The notes below the pieces were generated by a model. The model did no database searches and was not told where the DNA came from. It saw nothing but the letters and a program-made list of their open reading frames with translations. 64,000 nt of DNA from Azospirillum soli (lineage in GTDB: Bacteria; Pseudomonadota; Alphaproteobacteria; Azospirillales; Azospirillaceae). The DNA is taken from the NCBI RefSeq assembly GCF_017876165.1, contig NZ_JAGINQ010000004.1, positions 365,452-429,451 of the forward strand, written 5' to 3'. A program made the position numbers and the translations under genes. How positions within the stretch are numbered: position 1 is the stretch's first letter; each line of letters begins with the position of its first letter. Below are positions 18,090 to 27,397 of this stretch, piece after piece.

Positions 18090-20213
18090 CTATGCCTCGA
18101 CCCGCAGCAGGTCGCGCATGGCCCTGGCGAGGGCTTCGGGGCGGTAGGGTTTGTGGAGGAGTTGGAAGCCTTCCTCGCGGGCTTTGCCGGCACCGTTGGA
18201 GTAGCCGGTCGTCAGCAGCACCGGCAGGTCGGGAAAGCGCCGGCGGATGGTCCGGGCGAGTTCCAGCCCGTTCATCGAGCCGGGCATGACGATGTCGGAG
18301 AAGACGAGGTCGAAGCGCTTGCCGTTCGACAGGCATTCCAGGGCGCGGTCGGCGTTTTCCGCCAGCGTGACCGCGTAGCCGAAGCCCTGCAGAAGGGTCG
18401 TGGTCGTCTTGCCGATTTCCGGGCTGTCCTCGACCAAGAGGACCGCGCGTCCATGGCCTGCGGGGATGGGGGGCGGGATGTCGCCCGTCGCCAGGTTCGG
18501 GGCGTGGCGCGAGCGCGGCAGGTAGAGAGTGATCGCGGCGCCCGCGCCGGGCTCGCCCTCAATCACGGCGGTGCCGCCGGACTGGGAGGCGAAGCCGTAG
18601 ACCTGACTGAGGCCGAGACCGGTGCCCTTGCCGACCTCCTTCGTCGTGAAGAAGGGATCGAAGACGCGGTCGCGGATCGCCGGATCGATGCCGGTGCCGG
18701 TGTCGGCCAGGGTCAACGCCACGAAAGCGCCATCGAGGCCGTCCGGGCCGTCGTTGCAAGCGAACTCCACGTTGCGGGTCACCACGCGCAACGTCCCGCC
18801 GGTGGGCATGGCGTCGCGGGCGTTGACGGCGAGGTTCAGGACGGCCAGTTCCAGCTGCGCGCGGTCCACCTCGACCGGCCAGAGGCCGGAGGCGAAGTCG
18901 GTCTCCACGGCGATGTCGCCGCGCAGTGACCGCTTCAGCATGCTGTCCGCCATGGTGGACAGGGTTTCGGTGAGGTTGACGACCTCCGGTTTCAGGGTCT
19001 GCTGCCGGGCGAAGCTCAAAAGCTGCTGCGTCAGTTGGCCGCCCCGGTAGGCCGCCTGCATCGCCGTGTCGATGAAGGGGTTGCAGGGGCTGTCCGCGCC
19101 GGCCCGCGCCTGCGCCAGATAGAGGTTGCTGGTGATGACCATCAGCAGATTGTTGAAGTCGTGCGCGATGCCTCCGGTGATCTGGCCCAGCATCTCCAGC
19201 CGCTGGATCTTTTGCAGGATTTCCTCGGCCCGCTCGCGCCGGACCACCTCTTCCTGCAATTGGGCGACGGCGCGCCGTTCCGAGCGGCTCTTGCGCATGG
19301 CGATCCGCGCGAGGAAAGCCAGCAGGAAGGACGAGGGCACCGCGACGAGGGCGTAGATGGCGACGTGGCTCAACCATTGCGCCTGCACCGCCGCCACGGG
19401 ATGGCCATAGGTGACGTAGATCGGCAGATCGCCCAGCCGGCGATAGGCGAAAAAGCGTTCCACCCCGTCCAGTTCCGACCGCGTGCGGATCAGGCCGCTT
19501 TCGGGACGGATCGTCATCGCCTTGAGAAGGGGGTTGTCGGGGCCGAGGCGGACGGAACCCGGACTGGAAAAAGACGGGCGCCGCACGAGGATCGTGCCGT
19601 CCGCCCGAATCAGGCCGGCGACGTCGCCGGATGCGGACAAGGCCCGCGCGAAGGCCGCCGCGTGGGCATCGATGTGCACCGACAGCGTGATCGCCCCGTC
19701 GAAGCGGCCATCCGGGGCCGTTCGCCGCCGCGCGAGATTGAAGGCGGGAACGTGGGTGATGCGCCCTTCGTAGGCTTCGCTGACGAACAGGGCGTCGCGC
19801 TCGCGCACCGCTTTGAAGTAATCGCGGTCGGCCACGCTGATGTCCGGCAGGGGAAAGATGACGCTGCTGTTGACGCTGTGCCCGTCGGGAGCGGTCAGCC
19901 AGATGCTGTCCACGCTGTCGAACGCCTCGTCCACGCGCTTCAGCATGCGGTGGACGGTTTCGGACCGGGCGATGTCGTCCCAGGTCAGGTCGCGGAGGCG
20001 GTCGTCCAACTCATCCAGGATGAACTGGTGAGTGGCGAAGGAGCGCGCCGCCTGCTCGTGCAGAAGCTGGACGGTGCGCCTGGCGTGGCGCTCCCCCTCC
20101 AGGAAGGTTTCGCGGTAGTCACGCAGGGAGGCGACCAGCAGCAGGGTCAGCGGGACGGCGAAGCACGTCACCAGCAGAGTCAGGGACTCGCCGATGGAGA
20201 GTCGCTTCGACAT
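18090..20213 (-). CDS. Membrane hybrid histidine kinase (Cache-HisKA-HATPase-REC)
   Basis: A 707-residue sensor. TM1 is near residues 13-33, a periplasmic Cache-like domain spans about 40-275, and TM2 about 280-305. HisKA has the phospho-acceptor His351 in GGIAHDFNNLL, HATPase_c has NLAVNARDAMPTGG, and the C-terminal receiver has Asp640 in LVFSDIVMPGSMNG. It lacks HAMP and PAS domains, unlike the larger hybrid kinase at 6509. The kinase cores are alike in layout and motifs (LGQITGGIAHDFNNLL against IGQLTGGIAHDFNNLL). No response regulator is adjacent. Confidence 0.9.
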   Translation of the reverse strand: MSKRLSIGESLTLLVTCFAVPLTLLLVASLRDYRETFLEGERHARRTVQLLHEQAARSFATHQFILDELDDRLRDLTWDDIARSETVHRMLKRVDEAFDSVDSIWLTAPDGHSVNSSVIFPLPDISVADRDYFKAVRERDALFVSEAYEGRITHVPAFNLARRRTAPDGRFDGAITLSVHIDAHAAAFARALSASGDVAGLIRADGTILVRRPSFSSPGSVRLGPDNPLLKAMTIRPESGLIRTRSELDGVERFFAYRRLGDLPIYVTYGHPVAAVQAQWLSHVAIYALVAVPSSFLLAFLARIAMRKSRSERRAVAQLQEEVVRRERAEEILQKIQRLEMLGQITGGIAHDFNNLLMVITSNLYLAQARAGADSPCNPFIDTAMQAAYRGGQLTQQLLSFARQQTLKPEVVNLTETLSTMADSMLKRSLRGDIAVETDFASGLWPVEVDRAQLELAVLNLAVNARDAMPTGGTLRVVTRNVEFACNDGPDGLDGAFVALTLADTGTGIDPAIRDRVFDPFFTTKEVGKGTGLGLSQVYGFASQSGGTAVIEGEPGAGAAITLYLPRSRHAPNLATGDIPPPIPAGHGRAVLLVEDSPEIGKTTTTLLQGFGYAVTLAENADRALECLSNGKRFDLVFSDIVMPGSMNGLELARTIRRRFPDLPVLLTTGYSNGAGKAREEGFQLLHKPYRPEALARAMRDLLRVEA

Positions 20214-20326
20214 AGGGTTGCCCGCCGGGGTTGTTCCGCGTCAGTGAATACTAAAACCGGCAGGGCTGTCATTACCCCATTCGGAAGGCCGCCGCTGAAG
20301 TTCTAGGCCGAACAGCCGAAGGGGCC

Positions 20327-20917
20327 CTACACGTGCCTGCGCAGCAGGATGCTGCCGCCCTGGTGCGGCAGGCGTTCGTGCCAGGGAACGGCGGCGCGGG
20401 CGACCTCGTGGAAGCCTTCCGAGGCGTAGAGGCTTAGGGCGGCGGGGTTGTCGGCCCAGACGTGCAGGGACACCCGGTCGAACCCGCCGGTGCGCGCCCG
20501 CCCATACACCCAGTCGAGCAGGCGGCGGGCGACACCCGCGCGACGGAAGGCCGGATCGACGGCCAGCGCCGAGAGGAAGTAGCTGCCCCAATCCTGGGTC
20601 GCGTTGAAGCTCGCCAGATGGGCGAGGCGATCCGGGGGAAGACCGCTGTAATCCTCGGTCTTGATCCAGTCCACGGGATAGGCGTGCGCAACGCCAACGA
20701 CGCGCCCCCCCAGTTCCGCCACGCCGGAATGGCGGTGCGAGAAGGAGCCGGACGAGCCGGCGAGGCCGGGCACCAGCATCTCCGCCGCCGTCATGCCGGG
20801 CACCAGCCCGTCCAGCAGGAATTCGTAGACACCGCCGCCGGCCATGTCGATCAGCCGCGCCATCTCCGGCGCGTCGTCGGGCTCCGCCGGGCGGATGAGG
20901 ATGTCGGGCGTGGACAT
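20327..20917 (-). CDS. GNAT family N-acetyltransferase
   Basis: A 196-residue acyl-CoA-dependent acetyltransferase. Motif A is LAVDPAFRRAGVARRLLDWVYGRA and motif B is RVSLHVWADNPAALSLYASEGFHEV. The middle is longer than minimal GNATs. The substrate is not predictable. AAGGAAAG lies about 5 nt before the ATG. It is a single gene, with divergent promoters shared with the ACT-like gene at 21105. Confidence 0.85.
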   Translation of the reverse strand: MSTPDILIRPAEPDDAPEMARLIDMAGGGVYEFLLDGLVPGMTAAEMLVPGLAGSSGSFSHRHSGVAELGGRVVGVAHAYPVDWIKTEDYSGLPPDRLAHLASFNATQDWGSYFLSALAVDPAFRRAGVARRLLDWVYGRARTGGFDRVSLHVWADNPAALSLYASEGFHEVARAAVPWHERLPHQGGSILLRRHV

Positions 20918-20991
20918 GCTGCTTTCCTTTTGTCGGCTGCTGCGTCGTTGTGGGCGTTGACCATCCGTCCGTCCCGCCGTACCCTGCTGGC

Positions 20992-21056
20992 ATGGTTGGA
21001 CATCACCTCACGCTCGGTCAGCGAATTAGCAGCCCGGTTCTCCTTTGAGAGCCGGG
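20992..21056 (+). promoter_or_regulatory. Possible leader ORF and hairpin upstream of the ACT-like gene
   Basis: A short frame (20992-21048, MVGHHLTLGQRISSPVLL) ends inside a 10-bp hairpin (21033-21042 with 21047-21056, CCCGGTTCTC / GAGAGCCGGG with one G-T pair). The layout resembles a translated leader with an attenuator-like stem before the gene at 21105. No clear Shine-Dalgarno precedes the small frame and no alternative stem was identified, so this is tentative. Confidence 0.3.
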
Positions 21057-21104
21057 GATTTCGTACGTCTGCTTTTTCCGACCCGTTTTTGAGTGATGTG
21101 ATCC

Positions 21105-21473
21105 ATGACCACCGTCGTGCGCCCCGTGGCCGTTCTGTCGGCCCCCGCCGCTGAATCCCGTCCGACCGATCCCAACCGCTGCGTCGCCTTCCTGGTGCAG
21201 GCCGACGCCGATCCCGGCACCCTGCCCCGCGTGCTTGAGCTGATCGCCAAGCGCGGCCTCGTCCCGCTGTCGCTGAGCAGTCGGCTGGCCGGCGATACGC
21301 TGGAGGTGGCGATGGAGGTCGCCGGCATGGTCCGCGCCGAGTCGGACCATGTCGGCAACTGCCTGCGCCAGATCCCCATGGTGGCGCGGGTGACCGTCGT
21401 GGAACGGACGGTCCCGGCCGATCTGCCGCACGTCGATCTGCGGCACATCGACCTGCCGGAAGCCGCCGATTGA
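21105..21473 (+). CDS. ACT-like domain protein
   Basis: A 122-residue protein. After a variable N-terminus, residues 25-100 (CVAFLVQADADPGTLPRVLELIAKRGLVPLSLSSRL, then LEVAMEVAGM) fit an ACT fold as found in amino-acid-sensing regulatory subunits. The C-terminus has a near-repeat (LPHVDLRHIDLPE). It might be a free-standing regulator of an amino-acid enzyme, but no biosynthetic gene is adjacent and I cannot name a partner. Confidence 0.6.
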   Translation: MTTVVRPVAVLSAPAAESRPTDPNRCVAFLVQADADPGTLPRVLELIAKRGLVPLSLSSRLAGDTLEVAMEVAGMVRAESDHVGNCLRQIPMVARVTVVERTVPADLPHVDLRHIDLPEAAD

Positions 21474-21492
21474 GGCTTGCCCAGTCGACGGC

Positions 21493-22389
21493 CTACTCGG
21501 TCGTCGTCTTGGTCTCGGGCGCGGGGGTGGGCTGGGCCTCCCCCGTGTCGGTGGTTTGCTCCGCTTCTTCCTGCATCTGCTGGGCGGCGCGCTGCAGCTT
21601 GGCGAACTGCGCCACCGAGAAGGGCAGCGTGACGAGGTAGGCGAGCCCGACGAAGGCCAGCGTCCACCAGGGTTGGCTGACCAGCGCGGCGGCGAGCAGG
21701 CCGACGCCGACCAGCGCCGGCACCACATAGTGGGTCGGCACCCGCATCCCCTTAAAGGAGAAGGTGGGCAGCGTGCTGACCATCAGACCGCCGACCAGCA
21801 GCGTCCAGGGCACCACGATGGCCGGATGGCCGGCGATCTCCGGCCCGGCCTCGAACCCGACGACCATGGGCAGCACGGCCAGACCCGCGCCGGCCGGGGC
21901 CGGAACGCCGGTGAAGTAGTTGAAGGCCCAGGGCGGCATCTCGACGTCGAGGCGCGAGTTGAAGCGGGCGAGCCGCAGCGCCGCGCAGACGGCGTAGGCC
22001 ATGGCCGCGATCCAGCCCAGGCTGCCCGCCCCGTTCAGCGCCCACAGATACATGATGAAGGCCGGCGCCACGCCGAAGCTGATCACGTCGGACAGGCTGT
22101 CCAGCTCCGCGCCGAACTTGCTCTGGCCGTTCAGCAGGCGGGCGATGCGGCCGTCCAGCGCGTCGAGAATGGCGGCGATCACGATGGCGATCACCGCCGG
22201 TTCCCACCGCTCGTGCATGGCGAAGCGGATCGCCGTCAAGCCGGAGCACAGCGCCAGCACCGTCAGCACGTTGGGAAGAAGGTGGTTGATCGACAACCCC
22301 TTCAGGCGCGGGTGCGGCCGGCGCACCCGGCGCTTGCGGAAGACGCCCGGCTTGAAGACCGGCTGCTTGAAGACGGGCGGCCGTTTCAT
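21493..22389 (-). CDS. pssA: CDP-diacylglycerol-serine O-phosphatidyltransferase
   Basis: This membrane enzyme makes phosphatidylserine from CDP-diacylglycerol and serine. The 298-residue protein has the CDP-alcohol phosphotransferase motif [13 protein letters not shown]...[10 protein letters not shown] (form DG-x2-AR-x8-G-x3-D-x3-D) and about eight hydrophobic segments. The basic N-terminus and a Thr/Glu/Pro-rich C-terminal tail are extra. Its ATG at 22389 overlaps the psd stop as ATGA, so the two are translationally coupled, as expected for consecutive steps to phosphatidylethanolamine. Confidence 0.95.
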   Translation of the reverse strand: MKRPPVFKQPVFKPGVFRKRRVRRPHPRLKGLSINHLLPNVLTVLALCSGLTAIRFAMHERWEPAVIAIVIAAILDALDGRIARLLNGQSKFGAELDSLSDVISFGVAPAFIMYLWALNGAGSLGWIAAMAYAVCAALRLARFNSRLDVEMPPWAFNYFTGVPAPAGAGLAVLPMVVGFEAGPEIAGHPAIVVPWTLLVGGLMVSTLPTFSFKGMRVPTHYVVPALVGVGLLAAALVSQPWWTLAFVGLAYLVTLPFSVAQFAKLQRAAQQMQEEAEQTTDTGEAQPTPAPETKTTTE

Positions 22390-23084
22390 CGGCGCACTTC
22401 CCCCTGGCGTTGCGGTTCGGTGGAGGTGAGATCGGCCAGAACCGTCTCGCCGCCGATGGCGCTCTGCCCGACGCAGACCAGCGGGGCCACGCCGTCCGGC
22501 AGGTAGACGTCGGTGCGGCTGCCGAAACGGATCAGGCCGAAGCGCTCGCCCGCCTTCACCTCCTGCCCCGGCTTGACCCAGAACAGGATGCGGCGCGCGA
22601 CGAGGCCGGCGATCTGCACATAGGCGATCTCCCGCCCGTCGGGCAGACGGTGGCGGAAGGCGGCGCGCTCGTTCTCCTCGCTGGCCTTGTCCAGCGCGGC
22701 GTTCACGAAGGTACCCTTGTGGTATTCCGCCGCGACCACGGTGCCGTCCGCCGGCACGCGGTTGACGTGCACGTTGAAGACGTTGAGGAAGATGCTGATG
22801 CGGGTGCGCGGCGCGTCGCCCATGCCGAGTTCGGGCGGCGGCACGGCCGGCACGATCATGGTCACGCGGCCATCGGCCGGGCTGACCAGCAAGCCGGGGC
22901 GCGACGGGGTGACGCGGTCGGGGTCGCGGAAGAAATACGCGCACCACAGGGTCAGCACGAACCCGATCCAGCCGAGCGGCTCGGCGACGGCAAGCCCGAG
23001 GACCAGGGAGACCACGGCGAAGGCGGCGATGAAGGGCCAGCCGGCGCGGTGGATCGGAACGACTACGGTATCAATGGCGGACAT
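22386..23084 (-). CDS. psd: Phosphatidylserine decarboxylase proenzyme (short type)
   Basis: Psd converts phosphatidylserine to phosphatidylethanolamine. The 232-residue proenzyme is of the short, archaeal-like class common in alphaproteobacteria. The autocleavage site that creates the pyruvoyl group is Gly188-Ser189 in [11 protein letters not shown]. Other conserved parts are SPADGRV and [16 protein letters not shown]. Two hydrophobic segments lie near the N-terminus. It is the first gene of the psd-pssA operon. Confidence 0.94.
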   Translation of the reverse strand: MSAIDTVVVPIHRAGWPFIAAFAVVSLVLGLAVAEPLGWIGFVLTLWCAYFFRDPDRVTPSRPGLLVSPADGRVTMIVPAVPPPELGMGDAPRTRISIFLNVFNVHVNRVPADGTVVAAEYHKGTFVNAALDKASEENERAAFRHRLPDGREIAYVQIAGLVARRILFWVKPGQEVKAGERFGLIRFGSRTDVYLPDGVAPLVCVGQSAIGGETVLADLTSTEPQRQGEVRR

Positions 23085-23193
23085 CGCCGTCTCTTAAGCC
23101 CTTACTGCGTTTGATGCGGCGCATTCTAGACGTCCTCCCCCGCCCTTTACAGAATTTTAGCAGGCGGGGCGGAGACTAACGCCAACCATCGAC

Positions 23194-23676
23194 ATGAATG
23201 AGCGACCCCCCGTGTCCGTTCCCGCCGCCCGCCTTCAGGCCATGCCGTCGCTCGCGGAGGTCGCCGAGACCGCGCTTCCGTTCAACCCCGACTCCTTCGT
23301 GATGACGCCGGAAGGCGTGCTGGGCATCGCCAAGCCGCCACGCCCGGCGCGCCTGCATTTCATGGCCGACGACCTGCCGTTCAACGTGGCGGTCAGCTTC
23401 GACGGCGCGGTGTCGGTGTCGCAGATCTGGGCGGAGGTCGGGCACATCCCCTACACCGCGCAGTCGCCGGAGCGGCGTCGGCAGCTGCTCGGCATCCTGC
23501 GCGGGATTCAGGACCTGAGGTTCGCCCGGTTCCTGGTGCAGGGGGGGCAGAAGATCCTGCTGTTTTCCGAAGCGCGCTACGATGGGCAGGCGACTCCGGA
23601 GGATTTGATCCATCAAACGGTGCTGGCGCTCCAGGAGGCGCGGCCCTTCCTGCGGATGCTCGCGCCGTACCTGTGA
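23194..23676 (+). CDS. Conserved hypothetical protein (YbjN-like fold possible)
   Basis: A 160-residue soluble protein without signal peptide or membrane segment. The alternating strand and helix pattern, with long C-terminal helices (PEDLIHQTVLALQEARPFLRML), resembles YbjN/type III chaperone-like folds, but I do not recognise it firmly. It is divergent from psd-pssA and followed by a strong inverted repeat. The start is the first ATG; GGAGA lies rather far upstream (about 17 nt). Confidence 0.6.
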   Translation: MNERPPVSVPAARLQAMPSLAEVAETALPFNPDSFVMTPEGVLGIAKPPRPARLHFMADDLPFNVAVSFDGAVSVSQIWAEVGHIPYTAQSPERRRQLLGILRGIQDLRFARFLVQGGQKILLFSEARYDGQATPEDLIHQTVLALQEARPFLRMLAPYL

Positions 23677-23708
23677 CAGGCCCCCTTCCTCCCACGCTCT
23701 GCGTGGGC

Positions 23709-23777
23709 CCCTCCTTCCCCCACCTTCGGCGGGGGCAGGTTGTTTAGCCCTCCCCCGCCGAAGGTGGGGGAGGGTTT
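23709..23777. terminator. Long inverted repeat, probable bidirectional terminator
   Basis: Two near-complementary arms (about 23710-23735 and 23748-23774, CTTCCCCCACCTTCGGCGGG against CCCGCCGAAGGTGGGGGAGG) face each other around TTGTTTAG. They can form a stem of more than 20 bp between the convergent genes. The sequence type resembles dispersed extragenic repeats. It lies 20 nt after the LysM stop. Confidence 0.7.
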
Positions 23778-23797
23778 GGGTGGGGGCCCAACGGGGC

Positions 23798-24913
23798 TCA
23801 GTTCGCCACGGGAAGCGCGAAGATCTGGCCCGGATAGATCAGGTCCGGATCGCGGATCTGGTCGCGGTTGGCCTGATAGATCTGCGTGTACTGCACGCCG
23901 TGGCCGTAGGTGCTGCGGGCGATGCGCCACAGGCTGTTGCCGGGCTGGACCACGACCTTCCGGCCTTCCGGCAGGTTGGCCGGCACCTCGGACACCTGGA
24001 CGGGAAGCTCGACTCGGGCGGTTACCTTGCCGGCCTCGGTCACCTGATCGGCGCGCAGCGTGTAGACGCCGGGGCTGATCGCCCGTTCGGGGCTGAGCCG
24101 CCAACGGCCGTCCGGGTCGGTGTGGGCGCGGCCGACCAGCAGGTTGTCGAGATAAAGCTGAACCGCGCTGCCGGGCTGAGCGCGTCCGCCCATCGCCACT
24201 TGGCCGGTGGCGTCGTAGTCCATGCTTTCCACCGACACGCCGCCCGGCGGCGGCGGGGCCGCGATGCTGCGCGTCACGGTTCCGGCGTCCTTGGGGGTGG
24301 CGTCCTTGGGAACGGTGGGGGCTTGCAGCACGGTGCTCGGCCCCAAGCCATCGCGCGGGACGGCGACGGCGAGCGGGGCGGCAAGCGGAGCCGAGGGCGC
24401 ATCCGAGGAGGCGCCGCCGGTGGAGGGCGTCGCTTCCGGGACCATGACGACCACGACCCGCTCGGACGGAATGGGCTCGGCGGCGCCGGGCTTCTGTTCG
24501 GAAAGATTCAGCTCGCGCGTGCCGGGGGTCAGGGGCTGGTCGGGCAGAAGCACCCACTCGCCGCGCCCGTCGGCCTTGACCGAGCCCAGGGGCTGCTCGC
24601 CGTCGCGCACGGTGACCGAGGAACCGGGCGTCGCGCGGCCGGCGATCACCGCCGCGCCATCGGGAGCGACGCGGACGATGTCAAAGCGCGGGCCGCTGGG
24701 AGCGGGAGGTTGGGCTGGGACCGGGGCCACGGCGGCGGGTGTGGCACGGGGTTCACTGGACTTGGGTTCGGGGGGCTTCGCGGGCGCCGAGGCGGCCGGT
24801 CCGAGCGCCACGGTGGCGCCTTTCGGGGCTGGAGGCGGGGTCACGGAGACATAGGCGACCGCTCCGGCCGCCAGGACTGCCGCCACACCGCCGAAAAGGA
24901 GAACCTGATTCAC
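23798..24913 (-). CDS. Membrane-anchored LysM domain protein
   Basis: A 371-residue protein with a single N-terminal hydrophobic segment (VLLFGGVAAVLAAGAVAYV), a Pro/Ala-rich periplasmic linker, and two Ig-like or carbohydrate-binding-like modules (GRATPGSSVTVRDGEQPLGSVKADGRGEWVLLP and GGRAQPGSAVQLYLDNLLVGRAHTDPDGRWRLSP). A C-terminal LysM follows (VVVQPGNSLWRIARSTYGHGVQYTQIYQANRD). LysM binds peptidoglycan. The GTG at 24913 begins just before the membrane segment; its Shine-Dalgarno is weak, so the start is uncertain. Confidence 0.85.
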   Translation of the reverse strand: MNQVLLFGGVAAVLAAGAVAYVSVTPPPAPKGATVALGPAASAPAKPPEPKSSEPRATPAAVAPVPAQPPAPSGPRFDIVRVAPDGAAVIAGRATPGSSVTVRDGEQPLGSVKADGRGEWVLLPDQPLTPGTRELNLSEQKPGAAEPIPSERVVVVMVPEATPSTGGASSDAPSAPLAAPLAVAVPRDGLGPSTVLQAPTVPKDATPKDAGTVTRSIAAPPPPGGVSVESMDYDATGQVAMGGRAQPGSAVQLYLDNLLVGRAHTDPDGRWRLSPERAISPGVYTLRADQVTEAGKVTARVELPVQVSEVPANLPEGRKVVVQPGNSLWRIARSTYGHGVQYTQIYQANRDQIRDPDLIYPGQIFALPVAN

Positions 24914-25070
24914 GGATGCACCGCCGCTTCGCCACCGGCCGACACGCCGACCGTCCGGAGGATAGCAGATCGGATTGCCCAGGCAGAACACCGCCGATGG
25001 ATCATATGCATATCCTCACGGACGGCCCGCACCGCCTTCGCGCCGGCTGTTTGCGTCATCGGTTCGAGAC

Positions 25071-25943
25071 CTATTCGAGGGGTGGAATGGATTTGAGATA
25101 GGCGACGATGGCCGCACGATCCTCCGCCGTCAGTTTCGAGGTGGAGTTGCGGACGACCTCGGCCATCGCTCCGCCGGCCACGTCACCGTCGGGAAGCAGG
25201 CCGATTTCCAGCAACAGCGCGATGTCGCCGGGAGACCAGGAGCCGATGCCCACCTTGGGATGCGGCGTGATGTTGGGCACCTTGTCGCCGTCCGGTCCCT
25301 TGGGGTTGCCAGCCAGATAACGGTCACGGTCCAAGCCGCCAAGCGTCGTGCGCGGGGTGTGGCATTCCCCGCAATGGGCGACCGCCTCCACCAGATAGCG
25401 CCCCCGGTTCCAGTCCGGCGGTTTGGACGGATCGTCGGGGCGGGGACCGACCTCGGTCAGGTAGAGCCACTGCCAGCCGGCCAGGGTAAAGCGCCAGGAG
25501 AAGGGCGGCGACAGCTCGTGCGGCCTGTTGGGGGTGGGAACGGCCTCCCGCGTGAACAGGTAGGCCTTCAGGTCCGACAGGTCGCGGTCGGTCATCCGCG
25601 TGTAGCTGGTGTAGGGAAAGGCCGGGTAGAGGGGCTCGCCCTCCCGCCCCTTGCCCTCGCGCAGGGCGCGGATGAAGTCGGCGTCGGACCAGCGGCCGAT
25701 GCCGTGGTCCGGGTCCGGGGTGATGTTGGGCGGATAGAAGGTGCCAAAGGGCGTGGCGAGCGGCCGGCCGCCGGCCAGCGGCTTGCCACCGCCCTTCTCG
25801 TCGGTGTGGCAGCCGAGGCAGCCGGCGGCGTTGAACAGGTATTCGCCACGCTCAACCGCGTTGGGCGAGGACGGATCCGCCGCCAGCGCCCCGCCGGATA
25901 TCGTCAAAAGCAGGACGAGGAGTGCTGGACCTCGCATGGACAT
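25071..25943 (-). CDS. Secreted diheme cytochrome c
   Basis: A 290-residue periplasmic electron carrier with a signal peptide (GPALLVLLLTISGGALA) and two heme c sites: C42-x-x-C45-H46 (GCLGCH) and C191-x-x-C194-H195 (HCGECH). The NITPDPDHGIGRW and NITPHPKVGIGSW repeats supply the distal Met-like regions typical of diheme c-type subunits of dehydrogenases. The ATG at 25943 shares one base with the stop of the cytochrome c' gene; a GTG one codon earlier and an ATG two codons later also fit. It forms an operon with cytochrome c'. Confidence 0.88.
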   Translation of the reverse strand: MSMRGPALLVLLLTISGGALAADPSSPNAVERGEYLFNAAGCLGCHTDEKGGGKPLAGGRPLATPFGTFYPPNITPDPDHGIGRWSDADFIRALREGKGREGEPLYPAFPYTSYTRMTDRDLSDLKAYLFTREAVPTPNRPHELSPPFSWRFTLAGWQWLYLTEVGPRPDDPSKPPDWNRGRYLVEAVAHCGECHTPRTTLGGLDRDRYLAGNPKGPDGDKVPNITPHPKVGIGSWSPGDIALLLEIGLLPDGDVAGGAMAEVVRNSTSKLTAEDRAAIVAYLKSIPPLE

Positions 25944-26428
25944 CACGGCTTCTTCTGCCGGAAGTCCTCATGGCAGTTGGAACAGGCCTTGGACATGACC
26001 TGCATCGCCTGCGCGATCTGGGTGCGGTCGCCACCGTTGGCGGCCTCGGTCAGGCGGGCGGCGGCCGGCTTCAGGCCGTTCCAGTACTCCACCGCCTTCG
26101 GCCAGTTCTGCCACAGTTCCGGCTTGGCCTCGCTGTCGGACACCCCGATGGCGGTGCCCTGCGGGAAGACCGTGTGCGGATCCTTCGCGACCATTTCGGT
26201 GATGGCGGCGGCGGCGGAGCGGACGTCGGCGACGGTGGCCCCCTCCCCCTTCACGAACTTGGCGACGGCGCCGAGACCACCGCCCATGGTTTTCATCGTC
26301 TGCTCGCGCTGCTTGACGAGCGCCACGGGATCGGCGCCGATGGCGGTCCCGACGACGCCGCCGAAACCAAGAAACAGAACTCCGGCAACGGAAGCGGCCG
26401 CCAGAGCGTTGATGACGCGCGGGTCCAT
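25943..26428 (-). CDS. Cytochrome c' (class II cytochrome c)
   Basis: A 161-residue periplasmic protein with an N-terminal signal-like segment (INALAAASVAGVLFLGFGGVVGTAIGA) and the C-terminal heme site C149-x-x-C152-H153 (CSNCHEDFRQKKP). This position is diagnostic of class II cytochromes c'. The four-helix pattern is evident (VALVKQREQTMKTMGGGLGAVAKFV). Family members bind NO or transfer electrons. It is the first gene of a two-gene operon with a diheme cytochrome. Confidence 0.9.
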   Translation of the reverse strand: MDPRVINALAAASVAGVLFLGFGGVVGTAIGADPVALVKQREQTMKTMGGGLGAVAKFVKGEGATVADVRSAAAAITEMVAKDPHTVFPQGTAIGVSDSEAKPELWQNWPKAVEYWNGLKPAAARLTEAANGGDRTQIAQAMQVMSKACSNCHEDFRQKKP

Positions 26429-26571
26429 ATGGTCCCTCCAAATGGGTCGATGCCTGTTGTCCGGGTAGACGCAATGGCCGGGGCTGATATTCCCTGGTCC
26501 TAGGTGGATTGGACCGGCGCATCGGACCAGTCGCCGAAACGTGGTGCCCTCCGGGAAAGAAAGGGTGAGCG

Positions 26572-27156
26572 ATGAAGGCCCCGAAATCCGTGTGCGTCTA
26601 TTGCGGTTCGTCCAGCCGCGTCGCCGACCTCCACAAGGATACCGCGCACGCGCTGGGCGAGGGGCTGGCCCGCCGGGACATTCAGCTGGTCTACGGCGGC
26701 GGCCGGGTCGGGCTGATGGGCATCGTCGCCGACGCGGCGCTGGGCGCCGGGGGCAGCGTGGTCGGCATCATCCCGGAGCACATCCAGTCCGCCGAGGTCG
26801 AGCACACCGGCCTGACCGAACTGCACGTCGTGGACAGCATGCACACGCGAAAGCGCATGATGATGGAGCGGTCGGACGCCTTCGTGGTGCTGCCGGGCGG
26901 CCTCGGCACCATGGACGAGACCTTCGAGGTCCTGACCTGGAAGCAGCTGCGGCTGCACGACAAGCCCATCGTCATTGTCGACGTGGACGGCTACTGGCGC
27001 CCGCTGCTGGGCCTGATCGACCACATGATCGCGCAGGGCTTCGCCCAGACCGGCCACCGCGCCCTGTTCACCGTCGTGAACGAGGCGGACGAAGTGTTCG
27101 ACGCGCTGGAGCACGAACCGGAACCGTCCCTGAGAACACGCACCCAGAAGCTCTGA
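26572..27156 (+). CDS. LOG family protein (cytokinin riboside 5'-monophosphate phosphoribohydrolase type)
   Basis: A 194-residue Rossmann-like protein with CVYCGSSSR, VYGGGRVGLMGIVADAAL, and the family signature PGGLGTMDE at residues 108-116. LOG enzymes release free cytokinin or, more generally, cleave AMP-type nucleotides to base and ribose phosphate. Such proteins were often mislabelled lysine decarboxylases. AAGGGTGAG lies just before the ATG. It is a single gene. Confidence 0.9.
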   Translation: MKAPKSVCVYCGSSSRVADLHKDTAHALGEGLARRDIQLVYGGGRVGLMGIVADAALGAGGSVVGIIPEHIQSAEVEHTGLTELHVVDSMHTRKRMMMERSDAFVVLPGGLGTMDETFEVLTWKQLRLHDKPIVIVDVDGYWRPLLGLIDHMIAQGFAQTGHRALFTVVNEADEVFDALEHEPEPSLRTRTQKL

Positions 27157-27397
27157 ATCGGGCAAGTGGTAGGACCAGAAGCGTCTGTTTCCGCCATTTT
27201 CCGGTCAATTTAGGGCTTTTATGACACCGCCGCGCCTTCCTTTCGGCAAGGGGGCGGTGCTATATAACCGCGATCCGTTTCCGTCCGGGGAGTCGGGAAC
27301 CGCCCGCAAGCGGTAACCCGGCCAACGCCACAAAACGGCGCGCCCGGTGCCCATGGAATAGCCAACGCCCTTACCCGTTCGGGGAGAACTCGCACCC

